A stretch of 64,000 bases of DNA, taken from Jeotgalibaca sp052266715. GTDB taxonomy: Bacteria > Bacillota > Bacilli > Lactobacillales > Aerococcaceae. The stretch lies in assembly GCA_052266715.1 (NCBI GenBank), contig JBQPRB010000004.1. One strand, given 5' to 3'. Positions 8,586 to 16,679 of this stretch are shown in pieces. Below the pieces are notes generated by a model. The model saw only the letters and a list, made by a program, of their open reading frames with translations. It was not told where the DNA came from and did no database searches. Position numbers and translations under genes: made by a program. Numbering within the stretch: the stretch's first letter is position 1; each line of letters opens with the position of its first letter.

Positions 8586-9359
8586 TTAATTATGCAAGTT
8601 TTTAAGATACACAACTGGAGAACTCCCAGTAATTTTCTTGAATATTTTACTGAAGTAGGAATTACTGTTGTAACCTAATTTTTCTGAAACTTCCCCTACA
8701 GTTACTTCCCCACCCTGGAATAACAACTTTGCCGCTTCTATTTTTTGGTGGTTTACGTACTCACTAATGGTATAACCTGTTTCTTTTTTAAACTTTCGTG
8801 CCAAATGTGAACTGTTCACATGAAATGTTGCGGCCAAATTTGATACATTTAATTCTTCCCGCAAGTGATTTCCAATGAAAACAACAATTTCTTTTATTAA
8901 AGGTGAATACTTTAAGGTTGAATAATTTGCTACCAGATCACAATATTCAGCAAACATATTGGGACTGATGACGTGTTCCAAATAGTCCGTTGTGGTTGCC
9001 TGTTCGATTTGGATGGCATATTTTTCAAAAACCAGATGTAAATAAATGGCAGCTACCCCACCTAGCTCCCCCGCTACCCGGCATAATGTATTTCGGATAA
9101 TCATCCCATTCTTGCGTGTCCGCAATGGATCTCCCTTCAAATGTGGATTACCATAATAATATCCGCTATTTTGATCTAGTCCCGGCATTTTAGTGGCGCG
9201 GTCCAACATTTCTCTATTTCCACTTTGAATGGCTTGAATAAGTAGTTTATCCCGTTCCATCGATTTTTCGATAAAGTGTATCGAATTGCCTCGATTATCA
9301 AGATTATCTTCTGACAATAAATCATATAGGTTCGTGGAACTTGTATAGTTTTCTGCCAT
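8586..9359 (-). CDS. AraC-family transcriptional regulator
   Basis: The C-terminal 100 residues hold two helix-turn-helix units: NVSNLAATFHVNSSHLARKF and the second around VGEVSEKLGYNSNSYFSKIF, ending with the usual P-x-x-Y. The N-terminal 150 residues resemble the helical sensor region of a Firmicutes subgroup (NTLCRVAGELGGV ... YLHLVFEKYA) rather than a cupin. I take the ATG at 9359, six bases behind GGGGTG; the frame is open back to 9428 but lacks a ribosome site. It follows the MATE gene and lies next to the GPH symporter, either of which may be a target. Confidence 0.87.
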   Translation of the reverse strand: MAENYTSSTNLYDLLSEDNLDNRGNSIHFIEKSMERDKLLIQAIQSGNREMLDRATKMPGLDQNSGYYYGNPHLKGDPLRTRKNGMIIRNTLCRVAGELGGVAAIYLHLVFEKYAIQIEQATTTDYLEHVISPNMFAEYCDLVANYSTLKYSPLIKEIVVFIGNHLREELNVSNLAATFHVNSSHLARKFKKETGYTISEYVNHQKIEAAKLLFQGGEVTVGEVSEKLGYNSNSYFSKIFKKITGSSPVVYLKNLHN

Positions 9360-9428
9360 CCATTTCACCCCAAACGTTTTTCTATTATTATACTTGAAAT
9401 AACCCAGAACTACAAAAGGCAACTCCAA

Positions 9429-10781
9429 TCAAGAAGTCATGAAACGCTTGAATTGAGTGGCATCGTCATTTTTTTTAACAAGCCTGATAGCATATACCAA
9501 TATCACGGTTGAACCTATCCAGGCCATCGGATGGCTAACAAGAATGCCCGTGAAGCCAAATGTACCGGCAAGTGCAAGCGGGACCAAAATTCGCATTGTC
9601 ATTTCCATCAACCCCGCAAGCGTTGGAGCGACGGCTTTTCCAATACCTTGAAGTGTATAGCGAATCACGAATAATACGGATAATACCATGTAAAATGGTG
9701 TCGTAAGTTGTAGATAGCGCTCAATATACATCAATGTTTCCGGGTCGTCGGCTCCAAATAAAGTCTGTGATAAAGAGGTACCAAAGAAGAATAGAAGAAG
9801 GCCTATGGTGAGGCTATAACCCAGGGAGATAACCAAGCTGCCACGTATCCCTTGCCATACTCTTTCCATCAACCCCGCCCCTGCATTTTGAGCGGCAAAT
9901 GTTGCCATAGCAACTCCAATTGAAATCAAAGGCATAACAATCATGGCTTCAATCCTTTGTCCAATAGCATGGGCCTCCACCGGAGAAGAACCCAAAGTAT
10001 TCAGCATCAACTGCAAGATAATCGAACCTATGGTTATGATAGCTGACTGAATACCTATCGGGAGACTCATTTTCAAATGAAGTTTTATTTCTCTCTTATC
10101 AACTTGAATATCACCTTTTTGAATCTTGAAATAACTGATGCGACGAGACAAATAAAAATAACAGATGATTCCGACTAGAAATTGAGACAAAATAATTGCC
10201 AAAGCAACTCCTTTCACTCCTAGCGGTATAATAATAACGAACAGAAAGTCAAAAATAATATTAAGGATTTGCGATAATACCATCAAATATAATAATTGCC
10301 TGGTACTTCCCATGGAGCGTAATGAATTTATCATGACATGAAAAAGCATCATTGCGCCCAGTCCCAGTATGGAATAAATAAAATAATCTTTACTCTGACT
10401 ATAGAATTTTACAGGTATATGCATTAACGACAACAAAAAGTCCGAAAATACATAACCCAGGACACTGATAAGTACAACAATAACCAGCGACAACAACAAA
10501 CTAGAAATAAAACTGCTACGGATTCGGTCTCCATCTTTCATTCCCAACCTTTGTGCCAACACCAAAGAAAGGCCCGAAGCAATCCCTTGAATAAATCCTT
10601 GCAAGAAGAAAGTTAAACTCGCAACTGCCCCAATAGCGCCTAACGCACTTAAGCCAAGTGTTCTCCCCACTATCATCGTATCTATTAGACTATATAATTG
10701 TTGGAACAAATTCCCTAAAATTAAAGGAATCGTAAATTTAATCAGGAGTGTCAACGGTTTCCCCACGGTCATATCTGTCAT
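9429..10781 (-). CDS. MATE-family multidrug efflux transporter
   Basis: A 450-residue protein with about 12 hydrophobic segments in two matching halves. The opening MTVGKPLTLLIKFTIPLILG, the LFQQLYSLIDTMIVGR segment and VGIAMATF/AAQNAGAG-like patches are typical of Na+- or H+-coupled MATE exporters of the DinF/NorM superfamily. It is transcribed toward the AraC-type gene with a gap of about 70 bp, so they may form one unit. The exported compound is not predictable. Confidence 0.92.
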   Translation of the reverse strand: MTDMTVGKPLTLLIKFTIPLILGNLFQQLYSLIDTMIVGRTLGLSALGAIGAVASLTFFLQGFIQGIASGLSLVLAQRLGMKDGDRIRSSFISSLLLSLVIVVLISVLGYVFSDFLLSLMHIPVKFYSQSKDYFIYSILGLGAMMLFHVMINSLRSMGSTRQLLYLMVLSQILNIIFDFLFVIIIPLGVKGVALAIILSQFLVGIICYFYLSRRISYFKIQKGDIQVDKREIKLHLKMSLPIGIQSAIITIGSIILQLMLNTLGSSPVEAHAIGQRIEAMIVMPLISIGVAMATFAAQNAGAGLMERVWQGIRGSLVISLGYSLTIGLLLFFFGTSLSQTLFGADDPETLMYIERYLQLTTPFYMVLSVLFVIRYTLQGIGKAVAPTLAGLMEMTMRILVPLALAGTFGFTGILVSHPMAWIGSTVILVYAIRLVKKNDDATQFKRFMTS

Positions 10782-10913
10782 TTTTCAGTCTCCATCTGCG
10801 GTCTAATTTTTAGTATGCGGATTCATTTTACTACATTTTAGGAATAATAAAAGATGGTTATTTCCGAACATTTTTTATATAATATTCAGTGCCGATAAAG
10901 AGGAGGAAAAAAA

Positions 10914-11540
10914 TTGAAAAAAAACTTAACTGTGCGGCTCCTATATACGATACTTGGGATCATTTTAATAGGATTTGCTGTCGCTTTTGTACGCATTGCC
11001 TCTCTTGGAACAGATCCTTTTACAACCTTAAATCTTGGAATTACTGAATTTACAGGACTTCGCTATGGCATAACAAGTATTCTCACTACCACAATTGCCA
11101 CTATTTTTATTCTATTTGTAGATAAACGCTTAATCGGCCTGGGTACCATCTTGAACATTTTGTTAGTGGGAAATATTTCCGATATTATCGTTAATTTTGG
11201 TCTCGGAACATTTGGACAAGCCGAAGCATTATGGCTGAGGATTGTCATTGCTATTCTGGGTGTTTTATTCTTGGCAATCGGAGCGGCAATGAATATTGTT
11301 GCTAATCTGGGAGTTTCTCCGTATGATGCGTTACCATTAGTTGCAGAGACACTTGGAAAAGGCAAAATTCGTTTCCAATATGCTCGGATTGTGTTGGACT
11401 TTTCATCCGTTGGCCTCGGATATGTGCTGGGTGCAACAGTTGGAGCGGTGACACTTGTAAGTGCGTTCTTAATGGGACCTCTATTGCAATTTTTCCGGAT
11501 TAAATTTTTCAAGCTATTACAAAAATTCGAAGCAAATTAA
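10914..11540 (+). CDS. YczE/YyaS/YitT-type integral membrane protein
   Basis: This 208-residue protein has five to six predicted membrane helices. It contains the family signatures RIASLGTDPFTTLNLGI near residue 28 and NLGVSPYDALPLV near residue 130, one in each half. B. subtilis YczE is a relative, but no transport substrate is established. The TTG start is supported by a strong AGGAGG at 7-8 nt. It is read toward the structured RNA element at 11554-11846. Confidence 0.87.
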   Translation: MKKNLTVRLLYTILGIILIGFAVAFVRIASLGTDPFTTLNLGITEFTGLRYGITSILTTTIATIFILFVDKRLIGLGTILNILLVGNISDIIVNFGLGTFGQAEALWLRIVIAILGVLFLAIGAAMNIVANLGVSPYDALPLVAETLGKGKIRFQYARIVLDFSSVGLGYVLGATVGAVTLVSAFLMGPLLQFFRIKFFKLLQKFEAN

Positions 11541-11553
11541 AAATGAAGGGAGT

Positions 11554-11846
11554 GGGACAAAAGGCGTTTAGCCCCGAATCTTCTACCGTATACCATATCC
11601 GTAAGCTACTAAAGTAGCAACGGCTATGGCAACTGGAACGAATAAGCGCAGGATGGTCGCAGACCATCTGATCTTTATTATGGAGGCACTGTGGGCTAAC
11701 GCCCAAGTGTATCATGTTTGTAAGCTGCCGAAGCAGCAACAACCATGACAAAGTGACGTCGGGGCTGCCTTTTGGAGCACGTTTACGGGGCAGATGTACG
11801 AATACAGGAAAGAGGCCGGGACTTTTGTCCCGGCCTCTTCATTTTT
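11554..11846 (+). ncRNA. Candidate structured RNA with two covarying 35-nt stem-loops
   Basis: This stretch has no convincing ORF. It holds two copies of the same 35-nt stem-loop at 11594-11628 and 11713-11747. Aligned base by base, four base pairs differ by double compensatory changes (pairs 4-32, 6-30, 7-29 and 15-22 of the unit), while the unpaired GTAAG and CAAC bases stay the same. Further small hairpins lie between them (GATGGTC/GACCATC at about 11653; TGGGC/GCCCA at about 11693). GGGACAAAAG at 11554-11563 can pair with CTTTTGTCCC at 11822-11831 to enclose everything. It ends in a strong plus-strand terminator, so it may be a 3' element of the YczE gene or an independent RNA. Confidence 0.5.
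11810..11846 (+). terminator. Strong terminator ending the structured RNA region
   Basis: A perfect 13-bp stem (AAGAGGCCGGGAC with its complement) with a TTTT loop is followed by CATTTTTT on the plus strand. There is no T run on the minus side, so it acts on plus-strand transcription. Confidence 0.9.
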
Positions 11847-12283
11847 TAAGTTATGTCTACCGCCAAGGTTGAAAGCATCCACTCCACCCCAAATTTGTCG
11901 GTTGTTTGGCCATAGAGGGGACTCCAGAAAGTTTCCTGTAGTTCCATATTCACTTTTCCACCTTGTTTTAACTTATCAAACACATCGCGTGTTTCTTCTA
12001 TATTGTCAAAGACGAGTGTCACGGTGATATTGTTACCCACAACATACGGCATTCCCGGAAAATTGTCGGAAAGCATGAGATAGGATCCGTTTGGCAATTG
12101 GAGGGTAGCATTCATGATCCGGTCTTGGATAGATTCCGGCACGGGATCTCTTTCAGGATCTTCTGGCATATCGCTGAACTTTGTGAGGTCTAGAATATCT
12201 GCACTTAAGATATCCGCGTAGTAGTTGATTGCTTCTTCTGCTCTTCCTTCGAATACTAGGTAAGGATATGAATCGATTAACAT
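11846..12283 (-). CDS. VOC-superfamily (PhnB/glyoxalase-like) protein
   Basis: A 145-residue protein of the PhnB/3-demethylubiquinone-methyltransferase-like branch of the vicinal oxygen chelate fold. It begins YPYLVFEGRAEEAINYYADI and ends with YGQTTDKFGVEWML, both typical of that branch, with SYLMLSDN in the middle. The metal ligands of true glyoxalases are not clearly conserved, so enzymatic function is unassigned. It converges on the structured RNA element and is divergent from the CofE-like gene. Confidence 0.85.
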   Translation of the reverse strand: MLIDSYPYLVFEGRAEEAINYYADILSADILDLTKFSDMPEDPERDPVPESIQDRIMNATLQLPNGSYLMLSDNFPGMPYVVGNNITVTLVFDNIEETRDVFDKLKQGGKVNMELQETFWSPLYGQTTDKFGVEWMLSTLAVDIT

Positions 12284-12505
12284 ATTATAACCCTCTTTTC
12301 GAATAAGATACTTGCACGTTCATCTTAGTTTGTTTTACACTAGCCGTCAAAGAATAACTATTCGTTAACTTTCATTTTTTTGTTGTAAAACTCATTCAAT
12401 AAGCATATAATTACCCAGTACTACCATTAGTTTGAATTTTTCAGTTCTTATTCCTTTATTTTATAGTAAGATAGGGATTGACTGAACATTTAGGGAGAGA
12501 TTTAA

Positions 12506-13696
12506 GTGGAGAGAGTAGTAGGAACTGTCGTTAGAGGTCTTCGTGGTCCAATCATCAACAAAGGTGATGACTTAGAACAAATCGTTGTCGACACTGTACT
12601 GAACGCAGCAAAGGTTGAAGGGTTTACCATCGGTGACCGTGACATCATTTCTGTAACAGAATCAATCGTTGCTCGGGCACAAGGAAATTATGCATCTATC
12701 GATGACATTGCAACAGATGTTGCCAAAAAATTCGGGGATGATACAATCGGTGTTATTTTCCCAATTTTAAGTCGTAATCGTTTTGCTGTATGTTTACGTG
12801 GAATTGCAAAAGGTGCGAAAAAAATCGTATTGATGCTTAGCTACCCTGCTGATGAGGTTGGTAATCATTTAGTAGATTTAGAATCACTGGATGAAAAAGG
12901 CGTGAACCCTTGGACAGATACATTGTCCGAAGCTGAGTTCCGTGAACACTTTGGATATAAAAAACATACCTTTACTGGAATCGACTATATTGATTACTAT
13001 AAATCAATTGTAGAAGAATATGGTATTGAGTGTGAAGTTATTTTCTCAAATAACGCAAAATCCATTCTAGACTATACAAAGAGCGTTTTGAATTGCGATA
13101 TTCACTCACGTTTCAGAACAAAAAAACAATTGAAAGATAACGGTGCTGAAAAAGTTTACAGCTTGGATAACATTTTGGCTGAACCTGTTAACGGCAGTGG
13201 CTTTAATGAGTCCTATGGTTTGCTTGGCGCTAACAAAGCAACTGAAGGAACAGTTAAATTGTTCCCTCGCAATGCACAACCAATCGTTGATAACATCCAA
13301 AGCCGCATTAAAGAAGCAACAGGCAAAACGGTTGAGGTTATGGTATATGGTGACGGCGCGTTCAAAGATCCTGTCGGGAAAATTTGGGAACTTGCTGATC
13401 CAGTTGTATCTCCAGCTTACACACCTGGTCTTGACGGAGTTCCTAGCGAAATCAAATTGAAATACTTGGCTGACAACAACTTCGCTGAATTACAAGGTGA
13501 AGAATTACGTCTAGCAATTTCTGAGTTCATCAAGAACAAAGAAACTGACTTGGTTGGCGCAATGGAATCTCAAGGAACAACTCCTCGTCAATTGACTGAC
13601 TTAATTGGCTCCCTGTCCGATTTAACTTCAGGTAGTGGAGATAAAGGAACACCTTTCATCTTCATCCAAGGTTACTTCGATAATTATACTAAATAA
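12506..13696 (+). CDS. Coenzyme F420-0:L-glutamate ligase-like protein (CofE family)
   Basis: CofE adds glutamate to F420-0 in actinobacteria and archaea. This 396-residue homologue keeps the N-terminal GD-D(L)-binding pattern (PIINKGDDLEQIVVD) and the IGDRDIISVTESIVARAQGN segment of the family. It is much longer than the roughly 250-residue archaeal enzyme and has an extra C-terminal part. Organisms of this type are not known to make F420, and no other F420 gene is nearby. It is therefore probably an amide ligase for another substrate. The start is GTG behind AGGGAGAG. Codon use is strongly biased, suggesting high expression, and the gene stands alone with its own terminator. Confidence 0.75.
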   Translation: MERVVGTVVRGLRGPIINKGDDLEQIVVDTVLNAAKVEGFTIGDRDIISVTESIVARAQGNYASIDDIATDVAKKFGDDTIGVIFPILSRNRFAVCLRGIAKGAKKIVLMLSYPADEVGNHLVDLESLDEKGVNPWTDTLSEAEFREHFGYKKHTFTGIDYIDYYKSIVEEYGIECEVIFSNNAKSILDYTKSVLNCDIHSRFRTKKQLKDNGAEKVYSLDNILAEPVNGSGFNESYGLLGANKATEGTVKLFPRNAQPIVDNIQSRIKEATGKTVEVMVYGDGAFKDPVGKIWELADPVVSPAYTPGLDGVPSEIKLKYLADNNFAELQGEELRLAISEFIKNKETDLVGAMESQGTTPRQLTDLIGSLSDLTSGSGDKGTPFIFIQGYFDNYTK

Positions 13697-13697
13697 G

Positions 13698-13735
13698 AAA
13701 ATCCGCATAACCTGTATTGGTTGTGCGGATTTTTT
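13698..13735 (+). terminator. Terminator of the CofE-like gene
   Basis: AAAATCCGCA pairs with TGCGGATTTT, with an inner AACC/GGTT, followed by six T on the plus strand. Confidence 0.88.
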
Positions 13736-13753
13736 GACATCTTTTGTGGAAAA

Positions 13754-14269
13754 TTATTTTTTAATATACTTTTCAAATAATGGTCGCAAGATAGGTTCCA
13801 GGATGATATAAAAACCTGCATTCCCAACTGCATGAGCAAAGTCAAACGGCAAACCCAAAGTATAATAGGCCCAAAAATTAGTCATGCCATAGGTTTTATA
13901 TGACACCAACGATATCACGAACCCATAGAAAAAACCTGAAAATAAGGCAAACAAAACAAAAAGCCACTTTGTTTTGTTTCCATGAATAGGCCGTAGTACG
14001 ATTCCTGTAAAAAGGATAATCACTGCATAGCTAAACAGTTGGGCAAACGTCCAAGGACCCATCCCCATTATCATATTTGATAAAAAGAGGGATAGACCAG
14101 CCACAATCAACCCGTCCCCCAGGCCTAGATACAAGGTCAGTATTAACAAAATAGCGGTCATGGGTTGAACATTGGGTAAAAATTGAAAGACAACGCGTCC
14201 GACATAATTCAATGCAACCAAAATTGCCAGCAATGCAATATGTTTTGCATCATAACGCTTCATTGACAT
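13754..14269 (-). CDS. ECF transporter S component, probably for cobalamin
   Basis: ECF S components are small membrane proteins that bind a vitamin and dock on a shared energising module. This 171-residue protein has about six helices. It opens with IALLAILVALNYVGRVVFQFLPNVQPMTAI, a pattern (ALLAILVALN ... P.VQP) common in S components. The gene lies 2 nt downstream of a DUF4430 lipoprotein, and both follow a cobalamin riboswitch, which points to vitamin B12 or a precursor as cargo. The EcfA/EcfT subunits are not in this window. The family call is firm; the substrate rests on the riboswitch. Confidence 0.85.
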   Translation of the reverse strand: MSMKRYDAKHIALLAILVALNYVGRVVFQFLPNVQPMTAILLILTLYLGLGDGLIVAGLSLFLSNMIMGMGPWTFAQLFSYAVIILFTGIVLRPIHGNKTKWLFVLFALFSGFFYGFVISLVSYKTYGMTNFWAYYTLGLPFDFAHAVGNAGFYIILEPILRPLFEKYIKK

Positions 14270-14271
14270 GG

Positions 14272-14655
14272 TTACTCAAGTCCTGCTAAATCGAAATCCA
14301 CGACGTCTCCATCTGACAATTCTAATTCATGAGCGCCTACTGGTGCCATTTCCCCATTCAAATCAAATAACCAGTATTTACCTGCTTCTGCATCTTGCTC
14401 GTAACCATTGATTGTTGTGATGAAGTTATCTTCATCAACGACTTCGAATTCTTCTTTCATAACATCCAACAAGAATTCTCCAGGCTCTACCTCAGCTGTC
14501 ACTGAACCTGCTTCAATCAATTCCCCTTCAACAGATACATTAATCGTGACCTCAGACAAATCTGCGCTTTCCACCGTTGAATCGACTGCTTCAGTTTTTG
14601 TTCCACAAGCTGTCAAAGTTGCCCCTGCAAAAAGCAATAAAAACCATTTTTTCAT
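14272..14655 (-). CDS. DUF4430 (transcobalamin-like) lipoprotein
   Basis: A 127-residue secreted lipoprotein. The signal peptide MKKWFLLLFAGATLTACG ends in a lipobox (LTAC), with Cys17 the likely lipidated residue. The mature part matches DUF4430, a domain resembling the cobalamin-binding C-terminal part of intrinsic factor and transcobalamin (GYEQDAEAGKYWLFDLNGE, then VGAHELELSDGDVVDF). It probably captures B12 outside the membrane and passes it to the adjacent S component. Both are controlled by the upstream riboswitch. Confidence 0.85.
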   Translation of the reverse strand: MKKWFLLLFAGATLTACGTKTEAVDSTVESADLSEVTINVSVEGELIEAGSVTAEVEPGEFLLDVMKEEFEVVDEDNFITTINGYEQDAEAGKYWLFDLNGEMAPVGAHELELSDGDVVDFDLAGLE

Positions 14656-14689
14656 TCTTTACACTCCTTTTGTTTTTTACACAGGCAAC

Positions 14690-14719
14690 AAAAAAGCCTA
14701 TGCGCCCTGCCACATAGAC
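14690..14719 (-). terminator. Riboswitch-controlled terminator (expression platform)
   Basis: GTCTATGTG pairs with CGCATAGGC (one G-T wobble), followed by TTTTTT on the minus strand. It sits between the cobalamin aptamer and the lipoprotein start, as expected for transcriptional attenuation. Confidence 0.8.
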
Positions 14720-14727
14720 CAAAAAAA

Positions 14728-14872
14728 CAATACCGTTTTACCTCGAAACCGTATGCGTGCGTATAAGCATCCAGGGATAAAGATCTGACTTGAACAGCGA
14801 TGATGTTCTCACAGTGGCGGGACCGTGTTGGATTTTCACCAACTTCCATATCCGAGGAGTCTTTGTATTGGG
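14728..14872 (-). promoter_or_regulatory. Cobalamin riboswitch
   Basis: Read on the minus strand, the stretch contains the B12-box hallmarks: GGTGAAAATCC, then ACGGTCCCGCCACTGTGA, and AAGTCAGA. A closing P1 stem pairs CCAATAC (about 14866-14872) with GGTATTG (about 14728-14734). It precedes a DUF4430 lipoprotein and ECF S component and a transcription terminator, so high cobalamin should switch the uptake genes off. Confidence 0.93.
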
Positions 14873-14924
14873 TTTTATCTTTCATCATTGTATCCAAGAC
14901 TTCATTTTTTAGCAAGTCTGCAAA

Positions 14925-15179
14925 TTAGCGAGTCGTCTTTTCCTGAACAGCTTTCTCGAAAGCCTCTTTTGTATTCTCAACTTGTATTGGAGCGTACTCT
15001 GGCCATGCATCGTCCAGCTTAGCCCCTTCATCGCAACTTACGATAAGAAATTCAGCGGAACGTTTGAAAACCCCTTCGAGTTGCGGGATATAATTCAGAA
15101 AATCCGTGACATCTCTCAACGAAATTGCCGCGCTCCCTTTTTTCTTAAACGTTTTTGCAACTAAATATTTATTTCCCAT
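14925..15179 (-). CDS. Small hypothetical protein downstream of a thioredoxin-like gene
   Basis: An 84-residue soluble protein starting MGNKYLVAKTFKKKGSAAIS, with an AGGAG site just ahead of the ATG. It starts 13 nt after the thioredoxin-like gene ends, so the two are almost certainly cotranscribed. It is rich in charged residues, with one Cys (SCDEG) and no signal peptide or membrane segment. I do not recognise the family. Confidence 0.7.
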   Translation of the reverse strand: MGNKYLVAKTFKKKGSAAISLRDVTDFLNYIPQLEGVFKRSAEFLIVSCDEGAKLDDAWPEYAPIQVENTKEAFEKAVQEKTTR

Positions 15180-15192
15180 AACTCCTCCTGAA

Positions 15193-15528
15193 TCAGTAAT
15201 TTTCTACAAGTCGTGCTATCTGTTCCTCCAGTTCTGCCATTATGACGAAACGGGCTTTGCGAATCATTTCCTTGCCATCTACAAATAGTAACAACGCTGG
15301 TACAGTAAACACACTAAACGCCCCTGCTATGGCTGGAATCTTGTCAGCATCCACTTTTATCATTTTAACTTCAGGGAAAGCAGTTAACATTTCCCTAACC
15401 TGTGGTAAAACAGCATGGCATACGCCGCAGTCTATCCGAGAAACATAAACAAAAGCAAATTGATGTTCCGCTATAAAGGTATGAACATCCTCTATGCGTT
15501 GCGCTTCTACATATGGAATCAATGCCAT
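15193..15528 (-). CDS. Thioredoxin-family protein
   Basis: A 111-residue thioredoxin-fold protein. The redox motif is CGVC (RIDCGVCHAVLP, about residue 34), the central region reads KMIKVDADKIPAIAGAFSVF, and the cis-proline is in FTVPALLLF. There is no signal peptide, so it is cytoplasmic. The CGVC in place of CGPC and the pairing with the 84-residue unknown suggest a specialised thiol-disulfide role; its partner is unknown. Confidence 0.88.
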   Translation of the reverse strand: MALIPYVEAQRIEDVHTFIAEHQFAFVYVSRIDCGVCHAVLPQVREMLTAFPEVKMIKVDADKIPAIAGAFSVFTVPALLLFVDGKEMIRKARFVIMAELEEQIARLVENY

Positions 15529-15600
15529 TCCCTCCTTTAATTTTTCCTTTTTTAATATTATAACATGATATACTAAACCTATAAAAAAAGGAGTTTCTAT

Positions 15601-16050
15601 ATGTCACGAAATAATAAATGGTTAAATTGGGGATTTGTCGTAGCCTGGATGGGGCTCATTTTTTCCTTTTCGGCCCAAAAAGGCTCTGATTCCGGTTCTT
15701 TGAGTGGTTCAATCGTCAGCACCATTCTTTCGCTCTGGCATTCCCTCTTCCCCTCTATCACCCTAGACCAAGACACAATACATTTCCTCATTCGCAAAGG
15801 TGCCCACTTCACCGTTTATCTTATACTGGGGTTACTGGTCGTGAATGCACTCTCTAAAAGTGGCGTAAAAAGTAAAAAACGTTACGCGTTGGCTCTTTCC
15901 ATTTGTTTCTTGTACGCAATTAGCGACGAAATCCATCAAGCTTTTGTACCAAATCGTGGTCCTAGCTTTTGGGATGTGCTGTTGGATACGAGCGGATCTG
16001 CTTTTGGTCTGTTAGGATATGGGACGGCGAAAAATATGAAAAAAAAATAA
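15601..16050 (+). CDS. VanZ-family membrane protein
   Basis: A 149-residue protein with four predicted helices. It has the VanZ-domain landmarks: FSFSAQKGSDSG after helix 1, FLIRKGAHFTVYLILG, and a YAISDEIHQAFVPNRGPSFWDVL-type motif (ISDEIHQAFVPNR). VanZ relatives are common in Gram-positives, where they influence glycopeptide susceptibility or envelope functions; the biochemical activity is not settled. It converges on luxS across a shared terminator. Confidence 0.9.
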   Translation: MSRNNKWLNWGFVVAWMGLIFSFSAQKGSDSGSLSGSIVSTILSLWHSLFPSITLDQDTIHFLIRKGAHFTVYLILGLLVVNALSKSGVKSKKRYALALSICFLYAISDEIHQAFVPNRGPSFWDVLLDTSGSAFGLLGYGTAKNMKKK

Positions 16051-16076
16051 AACAGCTTTCCTGAGGGAGAGCTGTT
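16051..16076. terminator. Shared terminator between vanZ-like gene and luxS
   Basis: AACAGCT and AGCTGTT form a stem with an inner TCC/GGA pairing. A-rich sequence precedes it and T-rich sequence follows it, between convergent genes. Confidence 0.75.
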
Positions 16077-16084
16077 TCTGTTTG

Positions 16085-16552
16085 TTATTTTGCAGGCAGC
16101 ACGCGTTCGAAAGGATCGCGACTGATGCCTTTTTCCAGAACTTCACGTGCGTATTCTTTTGCCGAGAATAAGCTATGGTCGCGATAGTTTCCACATTCCT
16201 TAGCAGTTACAGCTGGAATCACTTCTGTTTCCAAAACTTTTTCCAATGTTTTTTCTAAAGCTTCCGCAATTTCATCCGCAGTTGATTCATTCCATTTAAT
16301 GCAATAGAATCCTGTCCGACATCCCATTGGCGAGATATCGATAATACCCGGTAAATAATCACGCATATAGGTTGCCAATAAATGTTCCAAGGTGTGAACT
16401 GCACCTGTTGGAAAAGCATCTTTATTTGGTTGTAGGAAACGCAAATCAATTTTTTGAATGGTTGCTTCTCCATTTGTTTCTGTACCAGCCACTCGTACAT
16501 AGGGCGCCTTCACAATATTATGATCCAGTTCAAAACTTTCTACTTTAGCCAC
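16085..16552 (-). CDS. luxS: S-ribosylhomocysteine lyase
   Basis: LuxS cleaves S-ribosylhomocysteine to homocysteine and DPD, the precursor of autoinducer-2, in the activated methyl cycle. The 155-residue protein has the metal-binding HTLEHLLA motif (about residue 53), an active-site Cys in SPMGCRTGFYC, and the C-terminal metal-ligand Cys in TAKECGNYRDH. The start is GTG with GGAGG at 8 nt. No pfs gene is in the window. Confidence 0.97.
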   Translation of the reverse strand: MAKVESFELDHNIVKAPYVRVAGTETNGEATIQKIDLRFLQPNKDAFPTGAVHTLEHLLATYMRDYLPGIIDISPMGCRTGFYCIKWNESTADEIAEALEKTLEKVLETEVIPAVTAKECGNYRDHSLFSAKEYAREVLEKGISRDPFERVLPAK

Positions 16553-16679
16553 TTAAATTCCTCCTTTTTCCTTCTTTCCCATCCTACAAGAAAATCACTG
16601 AGAATGAAAGAGACCCGATTTGACATTTTATCTAATAAGCGTGAAAATCTAGATTAGAATATCTGACAAGGAGAAACAC

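Noticed and set aside
11554..11846. A classical antiterminator controlling a downstream gene
   Set aside because: The only gene after the terminator (11846-12283) is on the opposite strand, so nothing would be regulated in cis by read-through.
14652..14915. An 87-residue minus-strand ORF over the cobalamin riboswitch
   Set aside because: It runs straight through the aptamer and terminator, has no ribosome site and no protein-like composition.
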